Source of the DNA: Aspergillus flavus
Taxonomy: Eukaryota > Ascomycota > Eurotiomycetes > Eurotiales > Aspergillaceae
Length of the DNA stretch: 64,000 nt
Reading direction: 5' to 3'
Assembly (NCBI RefSeq): GCF_009017415.1
Contig: NC_092410.1
Span: 3,954,859-4,018,858, forward strand
In this document: piece after piece, positions 20,737 through 32,068 of the stretch
Numbering within the stretch: position 1 is the first letter of the stretch
How the letters are laid out: each line of letters starts with the position of its first letter
Notes under the pieces: model-generated
Told to the model about the DNA's origin: nothing
What the model saw: the letters and a program-made list of their open reading frames with translations, nothing else
Databases searched by the model: none
Position numbers and translations under genes: made by a program

Positions 20737-21468
20737 TTACATGACGGCAACTCTTTCACTGATCCACAAGGCCGACGCCTCCGCTCGAGTGCGACCATTT
20801 CCCCCCAGGATCTTGGCGCCTAGAAACCACTTTCTGCCCCCTCTTTTCTTAAACCAGGCGTGAACGATGATGATGCCCGGTGATTCTACCGGCGCATGGT
20901 ATGAGATATTCAATTTAGCGGTATATGAGCGTGGTCGCGTCGCCGAGGATGCTTGTTCACTGGCATGGAGCTGAATCGCCCAGGATTCGATGCAGCATCC
21001 TAACGTCTCATCGAGAAGTGCAGCGAGTACGCCACCGTGGGCCGTGTCGCGGAACCCATTCCCCCCTGAGCCTAGGTGTACGAGTAGGACGATATCCGGC
21101 CCAATCTGCTCTCGATCCAGGTTCTCCCATGTCAAATGGTTGCTTCTCAAGATCTCTTTCCTGATGAACGCAAGGATATGAGGGAAAGTGTTTGGGATAT
21201 TCATGGTTTCGCGGAAGAACATATCTGATGAGTCATCTTTCTTGTATCTAGATGGCAATGTGATAAGCTGGTAGGGGCTGGAATCGTTCAAATATGGGTG
21301 ACTACATGGTACAGCAGCGAAGAAAGTTAAAGATGCGTTTTCTGGTGGAATTGTGTTTAGGATGTCAATGAAATTCATATTGGCACTCTCGATCTCTTTA
21401 TTTATCCTTGTCGTCATTCTTGCAAATATATTTCTTGCAAGTATATCAGATGTTAGACTTGATGACAT
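20737..21468 (-). CDS. Hotdog-fold thioesterase family protein
   Basis: Intronless 243-residue protein with a PaaI/THEM4-like hotdog domain in its second half. The signature is AHGGVLAALLDE at residues 143-154: His144-Gly-Gly is the active-site loop and the following helix is typical. Later strands YTAKLNISYHAPV and RKWFLGAKI also fit. It probably hydrolyses an acyl-CoA. The N-terminal 110 residues are helical and unassigned. Methionines at residues 18 and 31 are alternative starts; the first is kept because the frame is open and the ATG follows a normal leader. Confidence 0.82.
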   Translation of the reverse strand: MSSSLTSDILARNIFARMTTRINKEIESANMNFIDILNTIPPENASLTFFAAVPCSHPYLNDSSPYQLITLPSRYKKDDSSDMFFRETMNIPNTFPHILAFIRKEILRSNHLTWENLDREQIGPDIVLLVHLGSGGNGFRDTAHGGVLAALLDETLGCCIESWAIQLHASEQASSATRPRSYTAKLNISYHAPVESPGIIIVHAWFKKRGGRKWFLGAKILGGNGRTRAEASALWISERVAVM

Positions 21469-22009
21469 GGTGCTATCCGGTATGCAACTTATATGCGGCG
21501 CTGCAGATGTCCGGCTGCAATGTTAATTTCCGGGCCTCGGTCCTGATCAACATACAGAAGCATGTGGGAAAGCTATTATGCTTTCATACCAGGCTAGTGT
21601 AATGATTCTTCGCAATCTATCGTACGGAGTACGCTTACGCTAATGCACATACCCGAGGGCTCCAACATTTTTATAAAACCCAAGGATACTCCATCCAGCT
21701 TACCAACAGGTAATCAACCAGGACGGGTGAGCTCAGTTGATCCATCTTTAACCGATCCTGCGTGGTCTTCATGGGTGTGCTCTTACGGAAGTCATCAGTA
21801 AAATGGAGAGCAGCACACTATGTTGACTGACGATCGCATCTTGCCTGCGGCAACGTTCCTTTAACGGTTTTATATTCATTCTCATCATGAGGCTATATAC
21901 AGAGATCACGTATAGCGGCCAGTAAAAGTCAAATTTTGTGACATTTGGGAATTAACAATCCAAGCCAAGTATACGCCTTTACCCAAGAAACGATTCACAA
22001 TATACACAT
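21469..22009. other. Intergenic DNA
   Basis: No gene seen. AT-rich, with the thioesterase promoter on the left and the 3' end of the next minus-strand gene on the right. Confidence 0.45.
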
Positions 22010-22844
22010 TCAATTTGGATCAGTCGCCTGATTAATACCCAGCAGCTGCATAAGTTCAGGTATCTCAGTGTGATCCCGAGTCGTCTTCATCCGATGGCAC
22101 CACGTTACTTGCTTTTCCTCCTCGCCAGTCATGTCTGCGTTACTGTCAAGCAGTTCGAACAGGAACTCCCCACCGATCTGCTTGTAATAACCACTCTTGT
22201 GCGCCAAGCCAGATGGTATATACTTCACAGCCTGCATCATTGATTCGCCGACAATGCGAGCCATACCTTTGCTAATATAGGCTGGTTGACTGCCAAGGGC
22301 GAGGGAGCACATCATGTCGAGGTCCTGATACAGCTGCCTGGTGGGGTCCGTATAGATCGGAAACTGGCAGTTGGTTTCCTTCTCATACATTTCGATCAGG
22401 CCTGGATCCCCGCAGCCAATGATGACCACTGATGTACTTGTTGCCAGGGGCTCCAGGGCTTTCGGGGTGATGGAGGCGGACAACGTTCGGAGGAACTCTT
22501 GGCAGCTCTGTGGATATCCGTCAGTGAGCTCTCCCTTCAGCAAGCTTCATCCATTAGAGACCAGCTAGAAGGGTAGGGGATACACGTACGCCGCAGAAAA
22601 AGTGCCGGACGAAGATGACTAAAACCCGTTGGGCTACACCCGGCCCGGAATGAAGGCTCTTGAACGGATGAGATTTGCCATGTCTATCTAGTACAGAGTA
22701 ATCTTGGATCTTGCGCAGTGTTTCTACTGACGGAAGTTGGTCATTGGTCTGTACCTCTCCTTGGAAGTCTTGCAAGTGATCGCTGTCACTGGCAGTGTCA
22801 ACAGCCGCCTTGGGCTCCGCTGTGGATGGTGGGTTGGCGGACAT
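22010..22844 (-). CDS. AhpC/TSA-like thioredoxin-fold protein (PRXL2/FAM213 type)
   Basis: Two exons on the minus strand, 22590-22844 and 22010-22507, joined in phase 0 across an 82-base intron, giving 250 residues. Across the junction the protein reads VIFVRHFFCGSCQEFLRTL, the characteristic core of the AhpC/TSA_2 family with a CxxC-like CGSC at about residues 84-87, split exactly by the intron. Downstream VVIIGCGDPGLIEMYEKETNC and FPIYTDPTRQLYQDLDM are also family hallmarks. These are peroxiredoxin-like proteins with a presumed redox role; the substrate is not established. The first 50 residues are low in structure. Confidence 0.87.
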
Positions 22845-24132
22845 GCTCTACGGTAGCATTCCATAAACCGAACAGGATGAGTAATGCAGAGGAATATCGC
22901 ACCAGGTTCGCCAGAGCTTCTAGTGACACTCAAGATGCAGGAGAGGAGGGAAATGGCACTTGCGCGTCAGCTGACTCGATCTACAACCCCCACATGACCC
23001 CACCATCCCTAATTAAACCCGCCCAGATGCATAGACAACTAACTTCACATAACTCGTCTTATCACTACTCTCTGATAGGTTCCTCAGTTCTTTTCATTAT
23101 AGCAATCAGTCCACAATTCAAAGAGAACCGATCCCTCTACAAAGCTATGCATCCCTGTACGAGAGATAATAGCACATCCACATAGTACTAAGAGCGAGCC
23201 ACAGCCTAGCGGACAGTTCCCCTGGCAGAATTAATATTTCAACTACTGTTTTCTCATGTAAAATGGAAAGCCGCAGTACATAATTCTATCTATGTCATAC
23301 TATAACCAGGACTTGGAAAGTAACCGTTCCTAGGGCATGCTGTACACGTCCCTTAAAGATAGCGCGATGTAGTTCTTGCAATTTCAATACAATACGCACC
23401 TCGGCTAATAATGACCTCTTAGTACCTATTGCTTATCAGCTAAACGCGTCCCCATCCGGTACGATACGGTAACTATCGACAATTAAATTACACCGGGGAG
23501 GAAGGTCTTCTCAGCAATACTGGAGTCCTTCTTCACCATTACCTATGCTAATAATAAGTGTCTAGACAGTCTAAGATTTGGTACTCGGCCATAGAGCCTA
23601 GAACAATTGATGATTCTGAGTCTTAGTCTGCATAATCCAGAGGGAGTTTATTCGAGCAGGGTTAAAGTGGGAGAAATATGAAAGACATAAACCTCACAGA
23701 GATGAGGATGTAGTCTTCGAGGTGGAAACCCAAATTAACTACCTAACTGTTGTAAATGCATTAAGGAAAGTCGCGAAACGAAAGCCTAGTTCGTGAAGTG
23801 CCTGACCCTGGATAGTATCATTATTAAATGGGAAACTCATGTGCATGGGTATCTCATTCGGGCATCTCCGTTTGCTCGAATCAGAATACTGTGAACAAGG
23901 ACCACTGTTTTAGATATGAGATGCATGTCTTGAGGAAATGCTTCGACCAGAGTTACTACAAGGCTATGAAGGACTATTCAAGGTAAGAGGAGCACGCAGA
24001 GATGGCCAATCTTCAACGTCACGACGCGCTGCAGAAGTAACGCCGGGCAAAACACCGGCGCCGCAGGCGATATCGCGTTTGGGACAAGACCACATATAGT
24101 AACGATTAAGTTCTTATTACATCAAGCGGCGC
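22845..24132. other. Gene-free intergenic DNA
   Basis: About 1.3 kb, moderately AT-rich. One 155-codon plus-strand frame at 22718-23185 mostly overlaps the upstream gene's antisense and leader and has no motif. No RNA gene or mobile element recognised. Confidence 0.5.
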
Positions 24133-26202
24133 TCAAGTCAAATGAAGCTTCCACCACTCCTCCTTCTGCTTATATGACTCATAAATGGTTTGATGGCCAA
24201 CCCAACCGTGGCCCTCACCCTCGAACTCAACCACCTCTGCTACTCTCCCACACTTGTGCATCGCATCAGCCATCATCCTGGCTTGTGCGACAGGGACCAC
24301 CATATCGGATGTACCCTGCAGCAAAAGCAGCGGTGCCTTCATCTGAGCTGCAAAGTGGCACGGACTGCGCCTGGTCAGTTCGGCATCCCTGTCCTCGGCC
24401 TTCGTTGTACTGAGTAAAATCCGGTCTACATCATGGCTTTCAAACTTGTATGAGTCAGCCTGCAATGCCCGGACATCGCTGATGCCATAGGAACTAATTC
24501 CCGCCGCCCAAACGTCCGGGTACATATGCAACGCCCGCAGCGTCAGATACCCGCCGGCACTGCCACCGTAGATGCCCACGCGCGCCTTATCGACCATGCC
24601 ATTTTCCACCAGGAAGTCGACTGCACTCACAGCATCTCCGACATCCACTAGGCCCCAGTATCCCGAGAGACGCTCGCGATATTCGCGACCGTACCCAGTC
24701 GAGCCCGTGTAGTTGAGCGCGCAGACGGCAAAGCCGCGCGTGGTCCAGTATTGGATTTCAAGGTTGAGCGCTGGGGTGACGCAGCCATTAGGTCCACCGT
24801 GAACATAGACCAGTACTGGAGGAGGACCCTGATCATCCGACTGGTAGTTCGGGTTTTGTGGAGGGAAGTAGAACATATATACGTCGCCGTCACACTGCGG
24901 TCCGTACTTTTGGGGTGCACGGAATTCTGTGGCGTGAGAAACGTATTCACGATCCAAGTGGAACGACGCAGTGGAGGCGAGTACGGTTCTTTGCACCGTG
25001 TCGGTGGGCGTGATTGATACTAGAGCTAATTCCTGCGGAGATGTTGCCGTCGAACCAACGATGGCGAAGCTGGTTGGTGACACTCGGTAGATCCCATTAG
25101 CACGAGAGCCCAGATCTAAATACGGGAGATCTAGCTGTCGAGCACAGGACGTGGTGGTGTCAATCAGGAACACTCGACTCGTGGCGTGAGTAATGACGGC
25201 TGCGACGATAGTCGTTGTGTCAAGGGAGATGTACGTGGAGCTGGTCGGGGTGTTAGTTTGACCACGTACGAAGGATGGAATCACTCATGTACCTTCCCAG
25301 TTCCCATTCAGCGGTGGCAAAGTCCGCCTCTTCGAGACCCTTCAGCGCCAACAGGCGAGGTGCGTCGTCATTCATGTTGAATGCATATAGCTGCCAGAAC
25401 CCTGTCCTGTCGCTCGCAAAGTAGAGCGAACCGTCCAGGCCCCATTTTGGCTGCGCGATACTCTCTTCCTGTGCTTTCCCTGCGACACGTCTCATATTTT
25501 TAAGACATCCATCTTCCCACGTCGCAACATGAAGAACAGTTCCGGTCCACGGCATGTCCGGATGGGACCACTGAATCCAAGAGACATGCTTCCCCGAAGG
25601 ATCGAACTTGGGGTGGGAGAAAAAGTCGTCCCCTTGGGCAATTGTGGTCTCCTCACCGGTATCGATGTTGATAGCCACCAGGGTGTTATGAACCATGAAT
25701 GCTTGGGTCTCCGGAGTGGCTTCGCGATGGTCCTCCTTGATGGCAAGCACCCAGTGTGCATTGATCGGATGATGGCAAAAGTCCGCATAGCGGACACCCT
25801 TTACCCCTTCGCGGATCAAAGTGACTTTGCTAGAGGTTGGATCCAGCAGGTAGATGCCGCTAGATTCTTCGTCGGAAAATGTGATCAGTCCGTCTGGTCT
25901 TATGGCAAGGGAACCGCCACCAAGCTCTTGCACTGTGGCGTGTGCACTGAAATCTTTTGGTAACACATCCCGACGTTCGCCGTTCCAGTGCTGGATAATT
26001 GCATGGCGTCCATTCTCTGTCGGATGGCATTCCACAGAGTAGATAGCCCCGGTGGATTCCTAAGTTCTCGTTAGTATCCTGGCGAGGTTGGGGAGCTGGG
26101 ACTGGGACTCACATTGACGACCACCTCGTGCAGAGAGATGCTACTGCTCGACAGTAATTCTGGGGTGAGTGGGCTCTTCCAGCGTCCGTAGGGTACGATC
26201 AT
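24133..26202 (-). CDS. Prolyl oligopeptidase family serine peptidase (S9)
   Basis: Three exons on the minus strand, 26113-26202, 25293-26059 and 24133-25240, giving 654 residues. The first half is a beta-propeller-like region with repeated WD-type strands such as PKWGLDGSLYFASDRTGFWQLY. The second half is the alpha/beta hydrolase domain, starting with VLVYVHGGPNGCVTP. The catalytic triad is visible as Ser513 in GGSAGGY, Asp598 in GTSDMVVP and His630 in EGEGHGW. This arrangement matches the fungal acylaminoacyl-peptidase/dipeptidyl-peptidase-like S9C proteins. There is no signal peptide, so it is probably cytosolic and trims short or N-acylated peptides. The exon 2-3 junction lies at GS-STYIS, where reading on would hit stops. 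Confidence 0.92.
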
Positions 26203-26572
26203 TTTGAATCGTGGTCATTTATCTGATTGCAGTGTTTTTTTCTCAACTGGTCCACACTGGCGAGACGGGAGTTTCAGTTGTTCTTGATTGATTCGGCCAA
26301 AGTATTTTTCCGTCCCAAATGCTTGTATAATCTTTAGGTAAGAGATTAGAATAGGAGATTAGAGCTTAATCCTCGTAAAGCTGTTGTGAATGAAGGGCTT
26401 ATGGCCGTCAACATCCTGAGAATATCATTGCTCTTAGAGTCGCCAAGAACGACTGTAAATAGATATTAATTAACGGCTACAGCCCGGTAGTAAATTAGGG
26501 CCAACATTGATAGAGCTTTTTTCCGCGATCGGGTTGACATTTGTTCACCTGTCGCTTGAATTTGCTGCGAAG
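26203..26572. promoter_or_regulatory. Divergent promoter of S9 peptidase and F-box genes
   Basis: 370 bases between two diverging starts. AT-rich; no clear TATA or repeated element. Confidence 0.45.
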
Positions 26573-28003
26573 ATGGATCGCCTGCCAACAGAGATCATCC
26601 TGGCCATTATCCATGAGATCCCCAACACCCAAGACCGACTGACTCTAGTTCAGATATGTCGGCGCTGGCGTGCCTCATTTCTGGGAATCGCTTTCTGCTC
26701 GACCCACCTCGAATGGCCTCAAGTTCGGTGTCTGGTCGTGGCGGCCCTTGCCAACCCGGTTATCAGGTTTTCCATCCGTAAGATCTCGATAGAGAACGTT
26801 GCACATAGAGCTACACCGGTCCCATTAGGCTCGCCAGTTCAAGAGATTATAGATCTCATCAGCGAGTCGCCCGTAGAATATGATGCATGGCGAAAAGGAC
26901 TATCGGAAAACCAGAGTGAAGTGTGGATTGCTCTTTTAATGGCGATTCTCCCAAATCTTGCTGCAGTTTCAGCACAGCATAGCCACCCTCAAGGTTGGAT
27001 TACTCGGATCGTTTCGAAGGCCGCATGGAGGCAATTGCCTTTCGAACCCAACACTCTCCCAGCCTTGCAGCGTTTAGAAAAGCTCGACCTGACCTGGTGT
27101 GGTCTCTCGACTGTGTTGAGCCATCGTGAATACCTTCCCTTTCTCCACTTGCCCTATCTTCGCAGCTTACGACTCGGGCCCGCACAGGAGCTTCATTCGA
27201 CTCACAGCCCGGCAGATCATCCGGCCTTCTTGCCTGTCCCAGCTAGGTCGCCGGTCGAAGATCTAGTCCTGGACTTTTTTTGTAACGGAAGACATGGCAT
27301 GGTCGATTTTATTACCTCATGTGCCAACCTCAAGCGCTTTGTCTACCAGCATACTAACTACATGGTCTGGGTTTCGCGTCAGGACGAGGAGGATTGCGCG
27401 GGTGTCGACGCTAGCTTTCGGCCCTGGTGCTTCCACGAGGCGCTCCAAACCCAGAAGCACAGCCTAGAGGTTCTCCACCTGAATGATCTGGGAGATGCTT
27501 CTATTCCTCGACGAACTCATCTCTATAAAGGGCACGTTGACCCAATCTCGCACGATCGCTGGTTCGGGTCATTGGCAGATTTTCGAAAGTTGTGGGATCT
27601 ACATATTCGCGCGAGCAACCTTCTTAATCTCCATCCTGAAGAGACAGAGGAGATGATCCTGCTTGGAGATATTCTGCCTAAGAGCTTGAGAGTTTTACAT
27701 CTAGCGGACTGTAACGATGAGATCTGTGCTGTACTGCTGACCCACCTCGAGGATCTTCTTGCCCGCCGCGAGGAACAGTTTCCAAGCCTCCAGTCCCTGC
27801 TAATTTCTCCTGAGCGGGAGGAGCCACACGGAACCAGGATTCGCATTAAGGATTCCTTCAGGAAGCAATGGACGGCCCTTCAGGAGATGTATGACCGGGT
27901 TGGCGTCCGGCTCTCTCTTGGAGCCGGGGGAAAGATGGAAACAAATCAAAAGCAGAAGCACTGGTCTCCCGGAAGAATTGTAGACGAGGCTTTGTTAGAT
28001 TAA
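26573..28003 (+). CDS. F-box protein
   Basis: Intronless 476-residue protein. The N-terminus MDRLPTEIILAIIHEIPNTQDRLTLVQICRRWR is a good F-box, which would bind Skp1 in an SCF ubiquitin ligase. The rest contains spaced leucine-rich segments (for example LRSLRLGP and SLRVLHLADC), compatible with degenerate leucine-rich repeats that select the target. The ATG at 26573 starts the F-box directly. Upstream in-frame codons lack an ATG. Target is unknown; Aspergillus has dozens of such proteins. Confidence 0.85.
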   Translation: MDRLPTEIILAIIHEIPNTQDRLTLVQICRRWRASFLGIAFCSTHLEWPQVRCLVVAALANPVIRFSIRKISIENVAHRATPVPLGSPVQEIIDLISESPVEYDAWRKGLSENQSEVWIALLMAILPNLAAVSAQHSHPQGWITRIVSKAAWRQLPFEPNTLPALQRLEKLDLTWCGLSTVLSHREYLPFLHLPYLRSLRLGPAQELHSTHSPADHPAFLPVPARSPVEDLVLDFFCNGRHGMVDFITSCANLKRFVYQHTNYMVWVSRQDEEDCAGVDASFRPWCFHEALQTQKHSLEVLHLNDLGDASIPRRTHLYKGHVDPISHDRWFGSLADFRKLWDLHIRASNLLNLHPEETEEMILLGDILPKSLRVLHLADCNDEICAVLLTHLEDLLARREEQFPSLQSLLISPEREEPHGTRIRIKDSFRKQWTALQEMYDRVGVRLSLGAGGKMETNQKQKHWSPGRIVDEALLD

Positions 28004-28062
28004 CCTGTTGAATCCAGCCTCCACTGGACGGTGAAGCCTCGCCGACACTGCCACTCTATCGT

Positions 28063-28374
28063 CTATATTTCCCTCCCATCGTCTCGCACGCCTGTCCACC
28101 ATTCCCGGATTTCCCGATACCACGTCCAGCTTTCCACAGCACCAGCCCCGGCAAGAACGGTAAACAGTACTGCTTTGCTCATCTGGGTCTTGAAGCTAAG
28201 ATCATACTTCCAGTAGCCCGGGTTCGTATCGTTTGGTTGATCATTTTTAGAGGTTTTGTCCGTGTTATGTAGAACGGTGCGCGTCGAAAACGATGCTATG
28301 GCACGAGGGGCAAGAGGAGCGCGTGGATGGCTATGAATGAGACCACCCAAAAGCTTGGTACGTAGAGAGGCCAT
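28063..28374 (-). CDS. Small hypothetical protein, mitochondrial-type, one membrane helix
   Basis: Single-exon 103-residue frame on the minus strand ending 60 bases from the convergent F-box gene. The N-terminus MASLRTKLLGGLIHSHPRAPLAPRAIASFSTRTV is basic, hydroxylated and free of acids, like a mitochondrial targeting peptide. Around residues 69-80 a short hydrophobic stretch (AVLFTVLAGAGAV) could be a membrane helix, followed by an aromatic, charged tail. I cannot name a family. The organised composition suggests a real gene; no homology could be checked. Confidence 0.6.
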   Translation of the reverse strand: MASLRTKLLGGLIHSHPRAPLAPRAIASFSTRTVLHNTDKTSKNDQPNDTNPGYWKYDLSFKTQMSKAVLFTVLAGAGAVESWTWYREIREWWTGVRDDGREI

Positions 28375-28703
28375 GTTGTTCGAGCTAGATGAGTCTGTGA
28401 ATTAGACGTAGTCAATATTCAGTAAGTAATACAAGTGAGATCCGGATGCTTCAGTAGTACCTCGGGGGTTATGGCGAGAGTTCTGGAAATGAAGTATCAG
28501 ACTTGCTTGTGAGTCACGTCAAATGCATGGCGCGGGGTAAAGCCTTTGGCCCTTAATTAGCTTGTAATTCGGGCGAAAAAGGTATAGCCTGCGGAGATAT
28601 GACGAGGCGCAGGTAAGTGGTCCAATCCGATATCATTGCCAGCTTTCCTCTATGATATTCCCATTTAGCATTTATAGGATCCTAGTCTGCCCCAAATATA
28701 CAA
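28375..28703. other. Intergenic DNA
   Basis: No gene seen; promoter side of the small mitochondrial-type gene and 3' end of the SDR gene. Confidence 0.4.
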
Positions 28704-29810
28704 TCAGGCCAGCCCCTCAGCCTTTTCAATCTCTTCTTTAGTCAAACACCATTTCCTCTGCAACTTCTGGTCCAGAGCCAATGAATACACATCCTTCGGC
28801 CACCACTCCCCCCAGCTCGTCAAAAAGAGTTGCTCTGGATCAGATGGTAGATCGGTCGCAGTAAATGCCCGAAGAAGGTTTTGGGCCCCTGTTGAACAGT
28901 CTATGTTAAGTTGATCCTCTCCCGATCATTACTATGCGAATGAACTTACCCTCGGGAATGGTTTTCGCATCCGGCATATCCATGGACAAGCCTAGATCAG
29001 TGGCCAAATTCGTGCTAGGGATCAGGCCTGGTGAGACGGCAATGACCGTGCACGAGGGAAGTTCACGGCGCCAGTAAAACGCGCCGAGTAGTTGTACGAA
29101 CTTTGAGGCACTGTACACAGGCCTGATCCCGGCCTTGGAATTTGCCTTGAGGTCTACGTCGAGGGTTGCTAATATGCCCGAGTCAGTATTCATGATTTGG
29201 ATTGTAGAGTAACGGGCAGGGAATGTGAACTTACCTGGATCCTGGCCTCTTACATTGCGGATGGCGCCCGAGGAAACAACGACAACTCGCGATTGTGACC
29301 GAGAAAGAGTGTCCCGCAGCAAGTGGAGCAAATAATGCTGGGCTATTTTGTATCATTGTTAGCCACTTTTGTGCAATATTCTTCGAGTTCATCTCCCACA
29401 TACCCAGATGATTAACGACATACCCCGAACACCATGGCGATCCATTGGGTCCAGGGCCATCGGCGCTGTCTAGCATGCCAGCGCAAAGGAACAGATAGTC
29501 GAGCTTCTGGTCACCCACCTGAGAGAGGGCCTTCTGTGCAAATGACTGCACACTCGGCAGGGACAAGAGGTCCAACGGGAAAATAGTAATCGTGTGCTTG
29601 CTCCTGTCAAAGCCGATGCGATCATAGTTACCCTGAGTCTTGACTGTGTCCCGTACTCCTAAGATGAAATTGTACGGCTCAGACTGCTGGAGCAGCTGTT
29701 TGATTGCTTCAAAGCCCTGTGTTATGTTAGGCGAACCACTAATGAGGGGCAGAAAGATGGAAGGTTACCAAGCCCGATGAGGTGCCGGTTGCGACGACTG
29801 TTTTGGCCAT
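28704..29810 (-). CDS. Short-chain dehydrogenase/reductase
   Basis: Five exons on the minus strand: 29769-29810, 29404-29716, 29235-29342, 28950-29168 and 28704-28888, giving 288 residues. All joins use GT-AG introns and keep frame. The cofactor motif TGTSSGLG is at 8-15, split by the first intron. LFLCAG near 92, VVNHL near 115 and the catalytic Ser in VVVSSGA, then YSASK near 170, complete the SDR pattern. It belongs with fungal retinol-dehydrogenase or protochlorophyllide-reductase-like SDRs that lack a membrane segment, using NADP(H) on an unknown carbonyl or alcohol. The density of introns contrasts with the intronless genes nearby. Confidence 0.88.
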
Positions 29811-30841
29811 GATTGCGAGGAGAGTTCGTTAGATCTGTTGGTGTCAGAGTGCCTGTGTCTTGATATCAACCTGGATTGATAAATAAATGTTGCCCCTCGC
29901 TGACAAAGGAATAATTTAATCATGTGACGTCATCGTCTCAACTGCTTTCCGGTAGCAATCCAGAACAGGACTGTCTTATGAGTACTATACTAACACTCTA
30001 TTGTAAAGCCAGATTTACACAAATCTCGGAGTAATAGAGAAAGGGTCTAGTTGTAATGGCCCTGGCAGAGAAGAGGCGAATCTTTCGTCTTTCAAAACAT
30101 TTCGTATAATCTAATACATAAGCACATGTACACTGCGAATATAGTTAGGGTTGTCATCCAACACTGACCTGAAGGGCCGAGTACTCGTCCCGATTCCACT
30201 TGAATTTGTATGTGAAGATCTTTCGGTTAACAGCAAGTGTCAATATAAACCCTAGCATAATAGCACACTACTACGATAGGTAGTAAACGGTAGTAGTGGT
30301 GAAATTCATACCCCTTGGTATCGAGCGGACAATCCCACAAATTGCGTTGTCAGATCATTCCTCGTAGGAAATTATACATGAATGGCCTTTGACAGGGAAC
30401 GGAGTTCTTCAATCGCCTGGCAATCTACTGATAACCTGGTAAGCTTTAATGTTACTGTTGCACTTGGTGATATATTTGCTGATCACTGGATACACTAGCA
30501 TGCGCTCTTACACCCTTTCCTCGGAAAACATCAAACATCACAATTACTATTACTGTGCTTCATTGTCTTGTAAGTTCATGGAATGTGTGCCAACCGTCAT
30601 CATTGCTGATATATATAGTAGTAGTAGCTATAGCTGAATTAGAGAGGGTTTCCCGGATGTTCTGCCTTCATTAAACCAACAAGACGATTCAATACACTCA
30701 TTTATATTACGCTACAGGATCTATAAGAACAACTTGCAGTACATACTACACTTCACTGAGTTAACTGAAGTAGTGGTGTTGCCTTCAAAACAGTGTATCT
30801 TAGACTGACACTATATAATTTACTACTTAGGGTTTCCCAGT
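29811..30841. other. Intergenic DNA between SDR and 5S rRNA genes
   Basis: About 1 kb without a supported gene. AT-rich with short frames only. The 5S gene carries its own internal promoter, so nothing obvious is needed upstream. Confidence 0.5.
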
Positions 30842-30960
30842 ACATACGACCATAGGGTGTGGAGAACAGGGCTTCCCGTCCGCTCAGCCGTACTTAAGCC
30901 ACACGCCGGGAGGTTAGTAGTTGGGTGGGTGACCACCAGCGAATCCCTCCTGTTGTATGT
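30842..30960 (+). rRNA. 5S ribosomal RNA
   Basis: 119 bases starting ACATACGACCATAGGGTG and ending TTGTATGT. The ends pair as helix I (ACATACGAC with GTTGTATGT). Internal landmarks of fungal 5S are present: GTCCGCTCAGCCGTACTTAAGCC, the loop AGTAGTTGGGTGGGTGACCACCAGCGAAT that holds the TFIIIA/box C region, and GGAGG paired with CCTCC. A T-run (tctttttt) begins a few bases after the end and would terminate RNA polymerase III. As in other filamentous ascomycetes, the gene is dispersed rather than in the rDNA repeat. The match to Aspergillus 5S is from memory and nearly complete. Confidence 0.93.
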
Positions 30961-30972
30961 ATGTCTTCTTTT
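30961..30972 (+). terminator. Pol III T-run terminator of 5S rRNA
   Basis: atgtcttctttttt directly after the 5S 3' end; six T in a row is a standard Pol III stop. Confidence 0.65.
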
Positions 30973-31282
30973 TTGCTTATCTCTCTTTCTCTTTTATATG
31001 TTACAAGTGTGGTTACGATACGTTGAGATGATATACGACACGATCTGCGAGGGCTTCCTTTTCTCAGTGTGATTTCAAATCGACGAAATAAATAAAACTA
31101 ATGCACTAAGACTGGCCTAGATGTTGAATCTAACGCCAGGAGGTTAATACACATAAGTACAGGCAAATGGGAACGTTCACAACACTTTCAGGGTTCCCTC
31201 CTTAGTCCGCATCCCCTGAATGCTAACGTGGGTGGTCAAGCCATGGACCGCACCTAGTTGGGGACTACGTCCATATCCGACC
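30973..31282. other. Intergenic DNA
   Basis: No gene seen between the 5S gene and the 3' end of the minus-strand secreted-protein gene. Confidence 0.4.
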
Positions 31283-32068
31283 CTAGTTATCAGGGAACAC
31301 AATGCGATCGGGATCGGCAGATTGAGGCTCAGATTCACGGGCATCCAGACACTCGGCAGCATTATTGTAGACACTGCCGTCCTCGTCTGTGTAGGGGAAC
31401 TTCATGATATCATTGGTACAGTAGTACCTGGTTCCAACACAGCGTTCACTGCCGCGGTCGAAGGTCATGCACGAAGTGTCGCTGTCGGGCGCGGGCTGAA
31501 GGAATGGCTTCTTCGCCTTCAGTTCTGCCTCTGGGAGGCTCTGCTGCTTCTGGTGTTATTCATCAGCAATGCCTATATAGATATAAGTGACAAGGCGTTA
31601 CCTTGGCATCTTTCGGAGCATCCTCTCTGTCAGACAAGCATTCCTGCTCGTCCCTATATTGACCCTGGGGGTAAAGTCCCTCACGGCAGAAAAGTGCAGT
31701 GCCATAACATCTCTCCTCGGGAGTGAGAGCATAGGCACAGTCATAACCGGTACCTTTCATCCAGGGAAGTTTAGGTGCGTCGGCAGGACGGCGCTCTCTT
31801 TGGGCGAGGCACTTCTCACGAGCGCCGAACTCCTTCAGGCGTTGCGCCTCGGCGTTACACCATCCAATCGTCCCCATACAGTCCTCCGTGAGTGCCAGGC
31901 ATACGCTGCCTTTCTTCCAAGGCAACTTTCCCTCGGTTGACTGTGTCTGTTCAATCCCCTGTCAACAGAATGTACGGAGCATGAGTCTCAATAATAAGGA
32001 AGACGAACCTGGGGGGCTGGGAGAGCCAGGACGAGGGGTAACAGAGTCGAGAAGATAGCGACCTTCAT
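31283..32068 (-). CDS. Secreted cysteine-rich protein with three internal repeats
   Basis: Three exons on the minus strand: 32009-32068, 31602-31958 and 31283-31549, giving 227 residues. Residues 1-16 are a signal peptide (MKVAIFSTLLPLVLAL). The rest is built of three copies of one module: C-x(6 or 9)-C-x-G-T-x3-C-x(15 or 22)-C-L-x2-R-E. Copies run from about residues 33-67, 79-116 and 165-210, so all twelve cysteines belong to the repeats. The first two are linked by APKLPWMKG, echoing LPWKKG before repeat 1; repeats 2 and 3 are separated by a Lys/Pro/Glu-rich linker that spans the second intron. I do not recognise a named domain. Its features are those of small secreted apoplastic or cell-surface proteins. 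The gene model is strong because the third repeat appears only after correct splicing. Confidence 0.8.

Noticed and set aside
22718..23185. 155-codon plus-strand frame
   Set aside because: Mostly antisense to the thioredoxin-fold gene and its leader; no motif.
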